From Clostridia bacterium (GTDB lineage Bacteria; Bacillota_A; Clostridia; Christensenellales; Borkfalkiaceae), in NCBI GenBank assembly GCA_017457015.1, contig JAFTIG010000060.1, positions 4,002-68,001 of the forward strand: a stretch of DNA of 64,000 nucleotides, read 5' to 3'. The stretch's first letter is position 1. Every line of letters begins with the position of its first letter. The notes below the pieces were generated by a model. It was not told the DNA's origin. It was given only the letters and a program-made list of their open reading frames with translations, and did not search any database. The translations under genes and the position numbers were made by a program. Below are positions 33,696 through 43,031 of this stretch, piece by piece.

Positions 33696-34735
33696 AAAGG
33701 GTAAAAGAAAAAGCGGGTTTTACTTTTTCGGGATACATTTTGTTTTTTTTACCGCTTGCGATTACCGTTTCGGTGGCGTTAGTGATTTTTAATTCTTTAT
33801 ACGAACAGCAGTTTAGCGCGGGTTTTATTGCGCTGTATATGTTTTTGTATCTTACTTTTGCTACTTTTATTTTTTGCGTAACGGACTTGATTAGGCGAAA
33901 GATAATGGTAGATTTGCCTGCTAAAAAGATATTGTCGGCGACCGAGCGTATTGCGTCGGGGGATTTTTCGGTTAGGCTTACGCCCGAACATCAATTTTCC
34001 AAGTACGACAGAACGGACGCCATTATGCACAATATAAACAAGATGGCAGAAGAACTTGGAAAGAGTGAAATTTTAAAGACGGAGTTTATATCAAACCTGT
34101 CGCACGAGATTAAAACCCCGCTTTCGGTTATAAAAAATTATGCAACCGCGCTTAAAAAGGGCGGACTTGACAAGGAAACTAAAGATAAGTATTTAGACGT
34201 TTTAGTCGTTACGTCAGAAAGGCTTAGCGTTTTAGTAACGAATATTTTAAAACTCAATAAATTATCTAGAGAAGGCGTTATTAAAGAAAAAGAAAAGGTC
34301 GACGCGACCGCGCTTTTAAGCGAGTGCGTCATAGGATTTGAAAGTCAATTAGAAAAGAAGAATATAACCGTTACGCCCTACCTTTCGGAAGTTACGATAA
34401 ATTCCGTACCTGCGTATTTAGAAATTATATTTAACAACCTTTTATCTAACGCGATTAAGTTTTCTTTGGACGGTGGAAAGGTCGACGTCGTTTTAAAATA
34501 CGAAAACGACGGGGTGTATTTTTCGGTAAAGGATTACGGTGTAGGTATGAACGCACAGACGGGAGCAAGAGTGTTTGAAAAGTTTTATCAAGGCGATACT
34601 TCGCATAAAGGGGAAGGCAACGGCTTGGGGCTTGCGCTCGTAAAAAAGGTCATAGATATTTTGGGCGGACAAATTTCCGTTAAAAGCGAACTTGGGCGGG
34701 GCAGTGAATTTATAGTTATCTTAAAGGCGGAATAA
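33692..34735 (+). CDS. Sensor histidine kinase with two membrane helices
   Basis: 347 residues. Two membrane helices (about 10-32 and 40-65) are separated by a very short outer loop, so there is almost no extracellular sensor. A HAMP-like region follows, then HisKA with the phospho-His in SNLSHEIKTPLS near residue 137. The HATPase domain has NNLLSNAIKFS (N-box), DYGVGM and GEGNGLGLAL. This intramembrane-sensing layout is typical of kinases linked to antimicrobial-peptide ABC transporters (BceS-like), where the transporter does the sensing. Translation is coupled to the regulator and to the next gene. Confidence 0.95.
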   Translation: MKRVKEKAGFTFSGYILFFLPLAITVSVALVIFNSLYEQQFSAGFIALYMFLYLTFATFIFCVTDLIRRKIMVDLPAKKILSATERIASGDFSVRLTPEHQFSKYDRTDAIMHNINKMAEELGKSEILKTEFISNLSHEIKTPLSVIKNYATALKKGGLDKETKDKYLDVLVVTSERLSVLVTNILKLNKLSREGVIKEKEKVDATALLSECVIGFESQLEKKNITVTPYLSEVTINSVPAYLEIIFNNLLSNAIKFSLDGGKVDVVLKYENDGVYFSVKDYGVGMNAQTGARVFEKFYQGDTSHKGEGNGLGLALVKKVIDILGGQISVKSELGRGSEFIVILKAE

Positions 34736-35631
34736 TGAACAAATTAAAAGAGTTTTTGAATAAATTAAAAAATCCTAATCGAGCAGTTTATCCATTGACC
34801 TTTATTTTGTCGGTAATATTTATCGCGCTTGCGATATCTCTAGTCGTACTTTATCCAAACGGTATAATTAACTACGTCGTCTACGTTTTTTCGGCAGTTG
34901 GGCTTGCGTATTCTATTTATTTAATAGTGCTTATCGTACCCAAAATAAAGGGCGCAATAATTAGCGCGTTTAATAAGAGAAAATTTACTAGAGAACTCTA
35001 TAAGAATTTCGGTTTTCGCAAACTGGTTTTTGCTATCGTATCGTTTATATTAAACGTTCTTTACGCCCTAACGCACGCGGTGTTCGGCATACTGTCAAAA
35101 TCCATTTGGCTCGGTGCTCTCGCTACTTATTATATCGCAATTTCCGCAATACGGGGCGGTGCGATAGTGGCAAGCAGTAAGACTCGCGGGAAAACGGATA
35201 TGAATAGTAAGTTAAAGCAGATTAAATCTTACCGTAACTGTGGGATTTATACGGTACTATTAAACTTTGCGCTACTCGGTGCGTTAGTCCAAATGGTAAT
35301 TGCAAACCAAGGTTTTTTGTACGCAGGGTATCTTATATACGTTATGGCGGCGTTTACCTTTTATAAAGTGATATTTTCCGTCAAGGACCTAATAAAGTTA
35401 AGGCACGCTGACGATTATTCGATAAGGGCAATCAATAAAATAGGCGTAGTATCGGCGCTGGTGTCGCTCTTTGCCTTACAGACCGCAATGTTTGCGGCGT
35501 TCGGGCAAGGAATTAATACGCGATTGCCAAACGCTATCACGGGCGGTATAGTATCGATGCTTATTATAGGGATAGGGGTTTTGATGATTATTGAATCGGT
35601 GAAGATTAAAAGAAGATTACTAAAGGAGTAA
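34735..35631 (+). CDS. Multi-spanning membrane protein of unknown function in the two-component operon
   Basis: 298 residues with about seven hydrophobic segments and a basic cytoplasmic loop near 150-165 (SSKTRGKTDMNSKLKQ). The ATG shares its A with the kinase stop codon, so the genes are co-translated. I recognise no family. Context suggests a part of the signalling or export module. Confidence 0.7.
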   Translation: MNKLKEFLNKLKNPNRAVYPLTFILSVIFIALAISLVVLYPNGIINYVVYVFSAVGLAYSIYLIVLIVPKIKGAIISAFNKRKFTRELYKNFGFRKLVFAIVSFILNVLYALTHAVFGILSKSIWLGALATYYIAISAIRGGAIVASSKTRGKTDMNSKLKQIKSYRNCGIYTVLLNFALLGALVQMVIANQGFLYAGYLIYVMAAFTFYKVIFSVKDLIKLRHADDYSIRAINKIGVVSALVSLFALQTAMFAAFGQGINTRLPNAITGGIVSMLIIGIGVLMIIESVKIKRRLLKE

Positions 35632-35634
35632 AAT

Positions 35635-36024
35635 ATGAGTGACGAAAAATTTGAATATACTTATTCGGCTTTTTCAGAAGAAGAAAAGCGCGAGGCAGAA
35701 TATATTCGCAGTAGGTATTTAAAAAAAGATAAACCGCAAACCAAACTTGACGAGATTAAAAAGTTAGACCAAAAGGTCAAAAACTTTCCCACTTGCATAG
35801 GCTTAATTTTAGGTATAGTTGGCACGCTTATTTTCGGTACGGGTTTAACGTGTATTTTAGAGTTTGCGCTCGTCGTGCTCGGCGTCGTTTTGAGCGTGAT
35901 AGGGGTTGGGATTGCGTGTAGCGCGTATTTCGTGTATGAAAAAATCGATAGGCGTTTGCGTGATAAATACGCAGATACGATCGTGTCGTTAAGCAACGAG
36001 ATTTTAGAAGAAGTAGACGAATAG
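35635..36024 (+). CDS. Small two-helix membrane protein, first of a paralogous pair
   Basis: 129 residues: a charged N-terminal helix containing KLDEIKKLDQKVK (about 39-51), two membrane helices (about 56-77 and 83-103) and a charged C-terminal helix ending in SNEILEEVDE. It aligns with the protein at 36147 through the KLDE-K-LD-KVK motif and the final Ile/Leu-Ser-Asn-x-Ile pattern. It begins 3 bases after the preceding gene. Database relatives may carry the name dihydropteridine reductase, which the sequence does not support. Function unknown. Confidence 0.7.
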   Translation: MSDEKFEYTYSAFSEEEKREAEYIRSRYLKKDKPQTKLDEIKKLDQKVKNFPTCIGLILGIVGTLIFGTGLTCILEFALVVLGVVLSVIGVGIACSAYFVYEKIDRRLRDKYADTIVSLSNEILEEVDE

Positions 36025-36027
36025 TTT

Positions 36028-36056
36028 ATCTCCGCAGAGTTCTGCGGAGATTTTTA
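36028..36056 (+). terminator. Terminator ending the two-component operon
   Basis: A perfect GC-rich stem (36028-36038 with 36041-36051) is followed by five Ts. It separates the two paralogous small membrane genes. Confidence 0.8.
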
Positions 36057-36146
36057 ATATAAGTTTTACCAAGTCTTAAAAAGCGATTAATAAATTTTTA
36101 ACAACCGTGAGTTATAATAGCGGTGTAAAACAAAAGGAGATCAATT

Positions 36147-36500
36147 ATGCAGGATAAGGATTTTGCAACCAAAATGATTAAAAACTATTCGGAAGAAAAA
36201 AAGACTAAATTAGACGAACTTAAATCGCTTGACAAAAAAGTAAAAAAACCAGCGCTCGTTTTTGCTTACGCGTTTGGGATTATTGCATGTTTAATTCTTG
36301 GATTAGGGATGTGTCTTGCAATGAACGTTATCGGTGGCAGTGCTCTTTTTATGGTGATAGGGATTGCGACAGGGATAATAGGCATTACGCTGTGCGGTGT
36401 AAACTATTTGGTATATAAAAGAAGAATTGAATCGCGTAAAAAACTTTATGCAGAGCAGATATTAGAAATATCAAACCAGATAATTAACGGGGAAATTTAA
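36147..36500 (+). CDS. Small two-helix membrane protein, second paralog
   Basis: 117 residues with the same plan as the protein at 35635: KLDELKSLDKKVKKPA (about 21-36), two membrane helices (about 38-60 and 66-90) and a charged C-terminal helix ending in ISNQIINGEI. A TATAAT box at 36113-36118 and an AAGGAG site suggest its own promoter, after the terminator at 36028. Its function is unknown; two relatives next to one transporter suggest a structural or regulatory role in it. Confidence 0.7.
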   Translation: MQDKDFATKMIKNYSEEKKTKLDELKSLDKKVKKPALVFAYAFGIIACLILGLGMCLAMNVIGGSALFMVIGIATGIIGITLCGVNYLVYKRRIESRKKLYAEQILEISNQIINGEI

Positions 36501-36542
36501 TAATAATTTCTAATTTTGAATATAACGTCACGTTTTTTGATA

Positions 36543-36571
36543 TTGACACTACTATTTAGTTGTAGTAAAAT
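36543..36571 (+). promoter_or_regulatory. Promoter of the ABC transporter gene, with a dyad in the spacer
   Basis: TTGACA (36543-36548), 17 bases, TAAAAT (36566-36571). ACTAC and GTAGT form an inverted repeat within the spacer (about 36548-36567), a plausible regulator site. Confidence 0.6.
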
Positions 36572-36599
36572 AAAAATATCAAATTAATTGATGGTTATT

Positions 36600-39467
36600 A
36601 TGTTAGAATTAAAAAAAGTATGTAAGAATTATAAGACCAAATCGGGCAAGGTCGTAGCGCTTGATAACGTTTCGCTTTCGCTACCAGAGAAAGGTATGGT
36701 TTTCGTTATAGGTAAAAGCGGTTGTGGAAAAACCACTTTACTAAACGTAATCGGCGGTTTGGACGGAATTGACGGCGGAGAAGTTTTACTTTATGATAAA
36801 AAGTTCTCTGCTTTTTCTGCGTCGGAATACGACGACTACCGCAACACCTTTATAGGCTTTATTTTTCAAGAGTATAATCTGTTGCCGGAATTTACCGTTC
36901 AAAAAAATATAGAGATTGCAATGGAACTTCAAGGCAAAAAAGGTGCTAAAGAAGAAGCTGACGCTATATTAAATGAAATGGAGATAGGCTCTCTTAAAAA
37001 CAGAAAAATTAGCGAACTTTCCGGTGGACAAAGGCAAAGGGTGGCGATAGCGAGAGCATTAGTTAAACGCCCGCGTATAATCTTAGCGGACGAACCTACG
37101 GGGGCTCTTGATTCAGGAACGGGGGAACAGGTTTTAGAAATATTAAAAAAACTTTCTCAAGATAAGTTGATTATCGTAGTTTCGCACGATAAAGAATTTG
37201 CGGAAAAATATGCGGATCGCATTATACGATTAGTAGACGGACAAGTTACCGAAGAGATTTCGTTTGAAGATAACGTCGTAGAAGAAAATATTTGCGAATA
37301 TCAAGATGAATTATACGTTAAAGGTGGCGCTGACCTTACGGAAGAAGAACTTAAATCGGTTGCATCTGCCGTTAAAAATAATAAAAAGATACAGCTTGTA
37401 GAAAAGATAACGTATAGGCAGAAAAAGGCGACGGATAATAATAACGACGTTAAAAGTGCGGAAAAAATTAAACTTAAACGTAGCAAGATGAAACTGAAAA
37501 GTTCGCTTGTTTTAGGTGTAAAGGCCTTGTGCGTAAAGCCTATTAGGTTGTTTTTTACCATACTGCTATCCGTACTGGCGTTTGCGGTGTTTGGGTTGTT
37601 TGATACGGTAGCTAATTTTGATACGGCAAACGTAGTCAATAATTTACTGCAAAATACGGACACGACCATTTCTCTTTACGGTGAGTACGTCGTTAACCAC
37701 GAGCATAATGACAAATATCAAATCAAAATGAACGAGCGTCTTATAGACGATATAACTGATAAGGCGGGCGTTAGCGTAAAAGTAATATACGATTTTGAAA
37801 ATAATCTAGACGGCATTGTTAATAGTAGTTATAAGATTAAAAACAACTTTGGCGGTGAAGGCATAGATGCAAACGTCGATTATGGAAATTATTATTATAC
37901 TGATTCGATAACTGGATTTATTGAATTTGGCGCGGACGAAATTAAAGGGGATTTAATCGGTGATTTCGGCTATAAACTTATTTTAGGTGAATATCCTACT
38001 ATTGAGTATGACGAGAACGATAATATGGTTGCGGACAGTCTAAAAAACGTAGCAATATCAACTTACGTTGCCGATTCTATAAAACACTATACCCAAAACG
38101 GAACTTATAACGGAGAAAAAATATTAGCCTATAAAGATTTAATCGATAAGGAACTTATGGTCGGCAGTGAAAGTTATAAGATCGTAGGGATAATCGATTG
38201 CGGTAAGATTTCTAATAAGTACGATAAATTAAAGAAGGCGGCGGCTCTTACTTCTGAACAATTAACGCTTGCAGAAGATTTTAGTAGGATTATAAATTCC
38301 GGCGCGCATAAGTGCCTTTTTATGGCGGATGGTACGTTTTCGACGATAAACTCGAATAAGGCGACACTTAATCCGTTTTACGGCGGTGGGGCAACGTGGA
38401 GAGTAGATTTGCCTGATTATACACAGCCGACTAAAAAATTAGCGAGTGAATTCGTGTATAATTATCAGGAAGTAAACAAGGAAGAAATTTTATTTTTTGA
38501 TAAAGATAAAACCGAACTCGGTAAAGACGAAATTTTAGTGCATCCTGCAAATATGAAGTTCCTTTACGACTTGGCGATAAAGACCATGGCGCAAATAGAT
38601 GCGAGCGAAGCGAGCGGATACTTGACTGAACTTACAAAAGAAGACGTAACCATATCGGAAAAACAAGTGGCTCTTGAAGAATTTTTTAAGATTGTTGAAA
38701 AATACGGGCAAAATAATCTTTATCAGAATATAAAGTTAACTAAAACGTCAAAAGCAACTCTTGAAAAAACCATTAAAGATTTGAAAGTGGTAGGCGTTTA
38801 CGGCGGAGAATATATAGTCGACGACAATTTGGTCACTGCGTCGTCCGTGTACGTCTTTATTATGGACGAACCGCTTATGAGCGAGTTAGATATATTTACC
38901 GAACAGGGTGAATATTCTAGGATTATTATAGATTCAAACTTGGATAAAAATAGCGCGAAAACTATAGCGGATTATATCGTAAAAGAACAAGGGTTAAGTT
39001 TGGTTTGGTTTGAAAATTCCGCGTTGGAAATTATAAGGCTAAACGAAGCGACGATAAGGCAGGGCGCTAACTTGTTTTTATACGCGTCTATAATACTTGC
39101 AAGTTTTTCGGTATTTATGTTGTTTAATTACATAACGACTAGCATTTTAAACAAGCGTCAAAGCGTGGGTGTTTTAAGGGGATTAGGCGCTCGCGGGAAA
39201 GACGTTTTGATGATGTTTTTGTGCGAGAGTTCGATTATTGCGTTAATATGCGCAGTTCTTGCTAGTATAACTACTTGGTTTGGCTGCGACGTGGTAAATT
39301 TTTATATTATAGAACAAATGAATATTGCAATTCCGTTTGCATTGTTTGGGGTAAGACAAGTTTTATTCGTGTTTGCGTTATCGGTACTTACGGCGGTTAT
39401 AGCGTCTATAATTCCTATAATACGAATAACGAAAGCAAAACCTGTAAACCTTATAAGAAGAGTATGA
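36600..39467 (+). CDS. ABC transporter, ATPase fused to FtsX/MacB-type permease
   Basis: 955 residues from ATG 36600; ATG 36591 is also possible and neither has a clear ribosome-binding site. The ATPase (1-225) has [37 protein letters not shown] and VVSHD. A Lys-rich linker (about 265-305) leads to membrane helix 1 (about 315-340), a large outer domain of about 470 residues, and three C-terminal helices with [20 protein letters not shown] between them. This is the MacB/LolE/BceAB mechanotransmission superfamily, here with ATPase first in one chain. Export or removal of peptides or lipids, or antimicrobial resistance with the adjacent two-component system, is inferred. Confidence 0.92.
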   Translation: MLELKKVCKNYKTKSGKVVALDNVSLSLPEKGMVFVIGKSGCGKTTLLNVIGGLDGIDGGEVLLYDKKFSAFSASEYDDYRNTFIGFIFQEYNLLPEFTVQKNIEIAMELQGKKGAKEEADAILNEMEIGSLKNRKISELSGGQRQRVAIARALVKRPRIILADEPTGALDSGTGEQVLEILKKLSQDKLIIVVSHDKEFAEKYADRIIRLVDGQVTEEISFEDNVVEENICEYQDELYVKGGADLTEEELKSVASAVKNNKKIQLVEKITYRQKKATDNNNDVKSAEKIKLKRSKMKLKSSLVLGVKALCVKPIRLFFTILLSVLAFAVFGLFDTVANFDTANVVNNLLQNTDTTISLYGEYVVNHEHNDKYQIKMNERLIDDITDKAGVSVKVIYDFENNLDGIVNSSYKIKNNFGGEGIDANVDYGNYYYTDSITGFIEFGADEIKGDLIGDFGYKLILGEYPTIEYDENDNMVADSLKNVAISTYVADSIKHYTQNGTYNGEKILAYKDLIDKELMVGSESYKIVGIIDCGKISNKYDKLKKAAALTSEQLTLAEDFSRIINSGAHKCLFMADGTFSTINSNKATLNPFYGGGATWRVDLPDYTQPTKKLASEFVYNYQEVNKEEILFFDKDKTELGKDEILVHPANMKFLYDLAIKTMAQIDASEASGYLTELTKEDVTISEKQVALEEFFKIVEKYGQNNLYQNIKLTKTSKATLEKTIKDLKVVGVYGGEYIVDDNLVTASSVYVFIMDEPLMSELDIFTEQGEYSRIIIDSNLDKNSAKTIADYIVKEQGLSLVWFENSALEIIRLNEATIRQGANLFLYASIILASFSVFMLFNYITTSILNKRQSVGVLRGLGARGKDVLMMFLCESSIIALICAVLASITTWFGCDVVNFYIIEQMNIAIPFALFGVRQVLFVFALSVLTAVIASIIPIIRITKAKPVNLIRRV

Positions 39468-39480
39468 TATTAAAAAGTAA

Positions 39481-39528
39481 AAACGCCGAAAGGATGAATT
39501 TATCCTTTCGGCGTTTACTTTTTTTATG
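39481..39528. terminator. Bidirectional terminator between the ABC transporter and flippase genes
   Basis: A 15-bp stem (39481-39495 with 39502-39516) is flanked by A and T runs. Confidence 0.85.
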
Positions 39529-41047
39529 TGCGCAACTGTTTTTTTGCGCTGAATATAGACGACAGTTTAGCGCGTAAATTCTTAAACGAAATTAGTCCAA
39601 ATCCTACGTATAATAAGCAGTTAAAGGTTACGGTGAGCGCACTGCACGTCAAAAAAGTTAAAAACGTACCGAGAACGGGTAAGAGTAATTTTTCAAGCAT
39701 TGCGCCGAGAGCAATCGACGGAATAACGAGTGCGGTTGATAAAAGCACGAACTTTAAGTAGTGCAGTTTTTGGTCGCAGTTTTTTCTTAAAAGGCGTAAG
39801 TTTAGTACGGTGGTTAAGCCGTAAATAAAGGTAAAGCCTATAAGAAGTGCGTAAATGCCGAAAAATTTTGGTAAAAACCAGATACAGATTAGCATAAAAA
39901 TACCGCTTATAACAAAGTAAATCAACGTTTTGTTTTCTAGCCCGATTGAATTTAGCATACTCGTGGTTATGCTGGAAAGTCCCATAAACAGCATTAAAAA
40001 TGACGATGCGGTAAGGTATTTTCCGCACTCGTAACTGCCAAAAATAAGTATTCCTATCTCTTCGCCACATACGAAAAATACGGGGATAAAAAGGCATGTT
40101 AGCACTGCGGTGAACTTTAACGCTTTTTCAATATCACGCTTTAAGTAATAACTGCGTTTTTTATAAAAGTTTTCGGATATTTCCGGTACGAGCACCAAAG
40201 TAAACGAGCCGATAAGCGTGGTGGGTATAAAAAGCAGTGGTATCGCTTGCCCCATAGCCGCGCCGAAAGACGCCATCGCTTGGGATTTACTTACGCCCGA
40301 AAGAACTAGTCTTGCAGGTAGTATTACCGAAACGAGAGATATGGAAAGAGAGTTTGCCGTTCGCATTGCCGTTACGGGTAGGGCGGAAGATAGTAGCGGT
40401 TTAAATTCCGTGCGTGGGTTTTTAAGGGTGTGCTTTCTAATGAAAAAAGTTATGGTCGCAAGTGTAAATGAAAAGATATAAGACACGAGTACGGCGATCC
40501 CTGCGCGGAAAGCGCCTTTGTACGGATCGGTAACGTCGTTAATCAAGATTATTCCGACTATAATCATACAGATTTCTTCTAAAAGTTCGATTATGCTATA
40601 GGGCAGAAAATCCTTATCGCCCCAAAACACACCGCGAAGAACGGAGTATACGGACGTAAAAATAAGCCCCGGTAGCACTACCAAGAAAATATCCATACAT
40701 CTTGAATCAGAAAATAAAAAAGAAAACGACGGTGTGAAAATAAAGAAAATTAAACACACGGGTATCGCTACGGCAAGCGTAAAAGTTAAACCTGCAGTGA
40801 TAACTCTTTGCGCGCGGTCGTCGTCACCGTTTGCGCGATACTTGGTCATAAGCCTAGATACCGTTATCGGCGTACCAGACGAGCAGAGAGTCAAAAGCAG
40901 TGCAAAGACGGATAGGGCCACTTGATAGACGCCTATACCTTCAGAGCCTATCGTGCGAGATAGGAAAATCCTATATAAGAAACCTAAAAATTTTTCACTG
41001 ATAGAAAAAACGGTTACGATTGCCACCGTCTTAAAAAACTTTCTCAA
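39524..41047 (-). CDS. SpoVB/MurJ-like polysaccharide flippase (MATE/MOP superfamily)
   Basis: 507 residues with about 14 hydrophobic segments. The N-terminus has FSISEKFLGFLYRIFLSRTIG and GVYQVALSVFALLLTLCSSGTPITVSRL, as in SpoVB and related MOP exporters that flip lipid-linked glycans or lipid II. SpoVB acts in spore cortex synthesis, while other relatives serve vegetative wall synthesis. It is divergent from a double-LysM gene with 64 bases between the starts. Confidence 0.88.
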   Translation of the reverse strand: MRKFFKTVAIVTVFSISEKFLGFLYRIFLSRTIGSEGIGVYQVALSVFALLLTLCSSGTPITVSRLMTKYRANGDDDRAQRVITAGLTFTLAVAIPVCLIFFIFTPSFSFLFSDSRCMDIFLVVLPGLIFTSVYSVLRGVFWGDKDFLPYSIIELLEEICMIIVGIILINDVTDPYKGAFRAGIAVLVSYIFSFTLATITFFIRKHTLKNPRTEFKPLLSSALPVTAMRTANSLSISLVSVILPARLVLSGVSKSQAMASFGAAMGQAIPLLFIPTTLIGSFTLVLVPEISENFYKKRSYYLKRDIEKALKFTAVLTCLFIPVFFVCGEEIGILIFGSYECGKYLTASSFLMLFMGLSSITTSMLNSIGLENKTLIYFVISGIFMLICIWFLPKFFGIYALLIGFTFIYGLTTVLNLRLLRKNCDQKLHYLKFVLLSTALVIPSIALGAMLEKLLLPVLGTFLTFLTCSALTVTFNCLLYVGFGLISFKNLRAKLSSIFSAKKQLRT

Positions 41048-41110
41048 AATCCAACTCCCGAATTTATCTTTGTCAAAAATATTCTATTCAGGGCGACCAA
41101 TAAATATAAT

Positions 41111-41404
41111 ATGGATATGAAAAAGTTTTTCTATCGCGTAGAGAGTGGCGACGGCGTTTTATCGGTTGCAAAAAAATTTAAAGTATCGCCGACGCGTCTA
41201 ATTAAAGATAATAATTTAAAAGAAGAGATAGAGAGCGGCGATATGCTCTATATTGAAAGATGCAACGGCGTACTCTATACGGTAAAACCTACCGATACTT
41301 TATGCTCGATAGCTGAAAAATTTAACGTGTGCGAACAAAAAATTTTGACCGATAACGATATTGAATATATATTTTGCGGGTTAATTATAGAAATTATAAA
41401 TTAA
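41111..41404 (+). CDS. Small protein with two LysM domains
   Basis: 97 residues, consisting almost wholly of two LysM motifs: FYRVESGDGVLSVAKKFKVS (about 7-26) and LYTVKPTDTLCSIAEKFNVC (about 55-74), each followed by the usual Asn-containing helix. No signal peptide is visible. LysM binds N-acetylglucosamine chains. A protein without export signal could act in the mother cell during spore coat or cortex assembly. ATG 41117 is an alternative start; neither has a clear ribosome-binding site. Confidence 0.85.
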   Translation: MDMKKFFYRVESGDGVLSVAKKFKVSPTRLIKDNNLKEEIESGDMLYIERCNGVLYTVKPTDTLCSIAEKFNVCEQKILTDNDIEYIFCGLIIEIIN

Positions 41405-41426
41405 AAAAGGCTCTCTTGCGAGAGCC
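41404..41426. terminator. Bidirectional terminator between the LysM gene and aspS
   Basis: A 7-bp GC-rich stem (41409-41415 with 41420-41426) with a 4-base loop. On the minus strand it runs into a T-run, making it a good terminator for aspS. Confidence 0.8.
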
Positions 41427-41439
41427 ATTTAAAATTAAA

Positions 41440-42777
41440 TTAGGGGGTAACTCTATTGATGTCGCGGGGGAACATAGTCGTTTCACGCACGTTCTTTGCG
41501 CCAAGAAGGTGCATGGTTAGACGTTCTAAACCGATGCCCAAACCACCGTGTGGCGGAGCGCCGTATTTGTGGAGCATAAGGTAGGTTTCAAACTGTTCGG
41601 GATCCATGCCGAGTTTTTGCATTTTAGCAACTTGCTGGTTATAATCGTGAACTCTTTGTCCGCCCGAAGTAATTTCCAAACCCCTAAACAATAGGTCGAA
41701 AGATAAAGTATATTCGGGATCGTTAGGATCGTCCATAGTATAGAACGGACGTTTTTTGGACGGGTAGTGAGTAACGAAAAGGAAATCGCTACCGAGTTCT
41801 TTTTTAGCGTACTTGCCTAAAAGTTCTTCTTCTTGCGGATCGAAGTCTTTCATATCTTGCGGTTTATACTTGAACTTTTTCATCAAAAGTTCTTTAGCGT
41901 CCATAAATTTAATAACGGGAACGTCGGTTATTTCAGGAATATCTGCGTGCAATATTTCAACTTCGTCCTTGTATTCGGTTTTGAGTAAGTTCATAATATA
42001 CTTGAGCGCGCCTACTTCCATATTCATAATATCTTCAAACCCGTTGATAAAGCCCATTTCAAAGTCCATTGAAGTGTATTCGTTAAGGTGACGTGACGTA
42101 TCGTGGTGTTCTGCACGGAAAACGGGCGCGATTTCAAAAACGCGTTCGTAAACGCCGACGAGTGCCTGCTTATATAACTGGGGAGATTGTGCAAGATAAA
42201 CTTGTTTGTCAAAATAATCGAGTTTAAATATGTTAGTACCGCCTTCTGCACCTGCAAAAACGATTTTTGGGGAGCGGATTTCGGTAAAACCTTCTTTCAT
42301 AAGATATTCTCTAAAACCCCTTGCAATGCCTTCTTGAATTTTAAATATAGCGCGTTCTTTGGGGTTACGCATAGAGATAGGGCGAAGGTCTAATACGGTT
42401 GAGAGTTGCATATTGTCAAGTTGTTTTTTGTTGATGACGATAGGCAAACCTTCTGCAGGGAGTGATAAAATATCAATATTGTGTATTTGTAATTCGTATC
42501 TATCGTTACCCTTGGCGTCTTTGCTTGACACTACTTTGCCGGTAACTTTGACGCACGCTTCTTCACAAAGTTTTTCATCCCAACGATAGGAAGAAAATTC
42601 AGGCGCGTAAACGCACTGAATAATATCTCTTGCCGTTCTTATGATAACGAAGGAAAATCCCGTCATTTCACGAACGCGGTGAATATATCCGCGGATGGAA
42701 ATTACTTGTCCGTCGTAGTTTTTGAAATCCTTAAAACTTACGCTATCGGAAAATACTGTTCCGTTGATTTTGTCCAT
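41440..42777 (-). CDS. aspS: Aspartyl-tRNA synthetase, archaeal/eukaryal type (AspS2)
   Basis: 445 residues. It has an N-terminal OB anticodon-binding domain (about 10-105), then the class II core. Motif 2 is FEIAPVFRAEHHDTSRHLNEY and motif 3 is GLGIGLERLTMHLLG, with the end FPRDINRVTP. The GAEGGTNIFKLDYFDK and YLAQSPQLYKQ segments and the lack of the bacterial GAD insertion place it with archaeal-type AspRS (nondiscriminating in many bacteria, which then make Asn-tRNA by GatCAB). Bacterial AspRS is about 590 residues, so this is not the usual form. The start has an AGGAG site. Confidence 0.93.
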   Translation of the reverse strand: MDKINGTVFSDSVSFKDFKNYDGQVISIRGYIHRVREMTGFSFVIIRTARDIIQCVYAPEFSSYRWDEKLCEEACVKVTGKVVSSKDAKGNDRYELQIHNIDILSLPAEGLPIVINKKQLDNMQLSTVLDLRPISMRNPKERAIFKIQEGIARGFREYLMKEGFTEIRSPKIVFAGAEGGTNIFKLDYFDKQVYLAQSPQLYKQALVGVYERVFEIAPVFRAEHHDTSRHLNEYTSMDFEMGFINGFEDIMNMEVGALKYIMNLLKTEYKDEVEILHADIPEITDVPVIKFMDAKELLMKKFKYKPQDMKDFDPQEEELLGKYAKKELGSDFLFVTHYPSKKRPFYTMDDPNDPEYTLSFDLLFRGLEITSGGQRVHDYNQQVAKMQKLGMDPEQFETYLMLHKYGAPPHGGLGIGLERLTMHLLGAKNVRETTMFPRDINRVTP

Positions 42778-42848
42778 AAAATTTCTCCTAGTAAATAAAA
42801 TCTGATTGAAGTCAAGCGGTTAAACCGCAGTCAAATCGCTTATATATT

Positions 42849-42877
42849 ATGATACCATTATTCGGCAGTTTAATCAA
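42849..42877 (-). promoter_or_regulatory. Promoter of aspS
   Basis: On the minus strand TTGATT (42877-42872), 17 bases, TATCAT (42854-42849). A GCGGTTTAACCGC hairpin lies in the leader, but there is no T-box sequence. The 254-base gap between aspS and the degV gene otherwise holds only AT-rich sequence. Confidence 0.55.
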
Positions 42878-43031
42878 GTATTTATTATAAAAATTTTTTT
42901 CGTTTAGCAAATTAACGACGTAATTTACATCAAAAAGTTTGAATATTTTTCCAAAATATGTTAATATTTAATAGATAGTTTATTATTATATGTTATTTTA
43001 ATTGTAATACTGTAGGAGAATTTATTAGATT

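Noticed and set aside
42778..43031. T-box or other tRNA-sensing leader in front of aspS
   Set aside because: The leader has a short GCGGTTTAACCGC hairpin but no T-box consensus and no antiterminator, so only a promoter is called.
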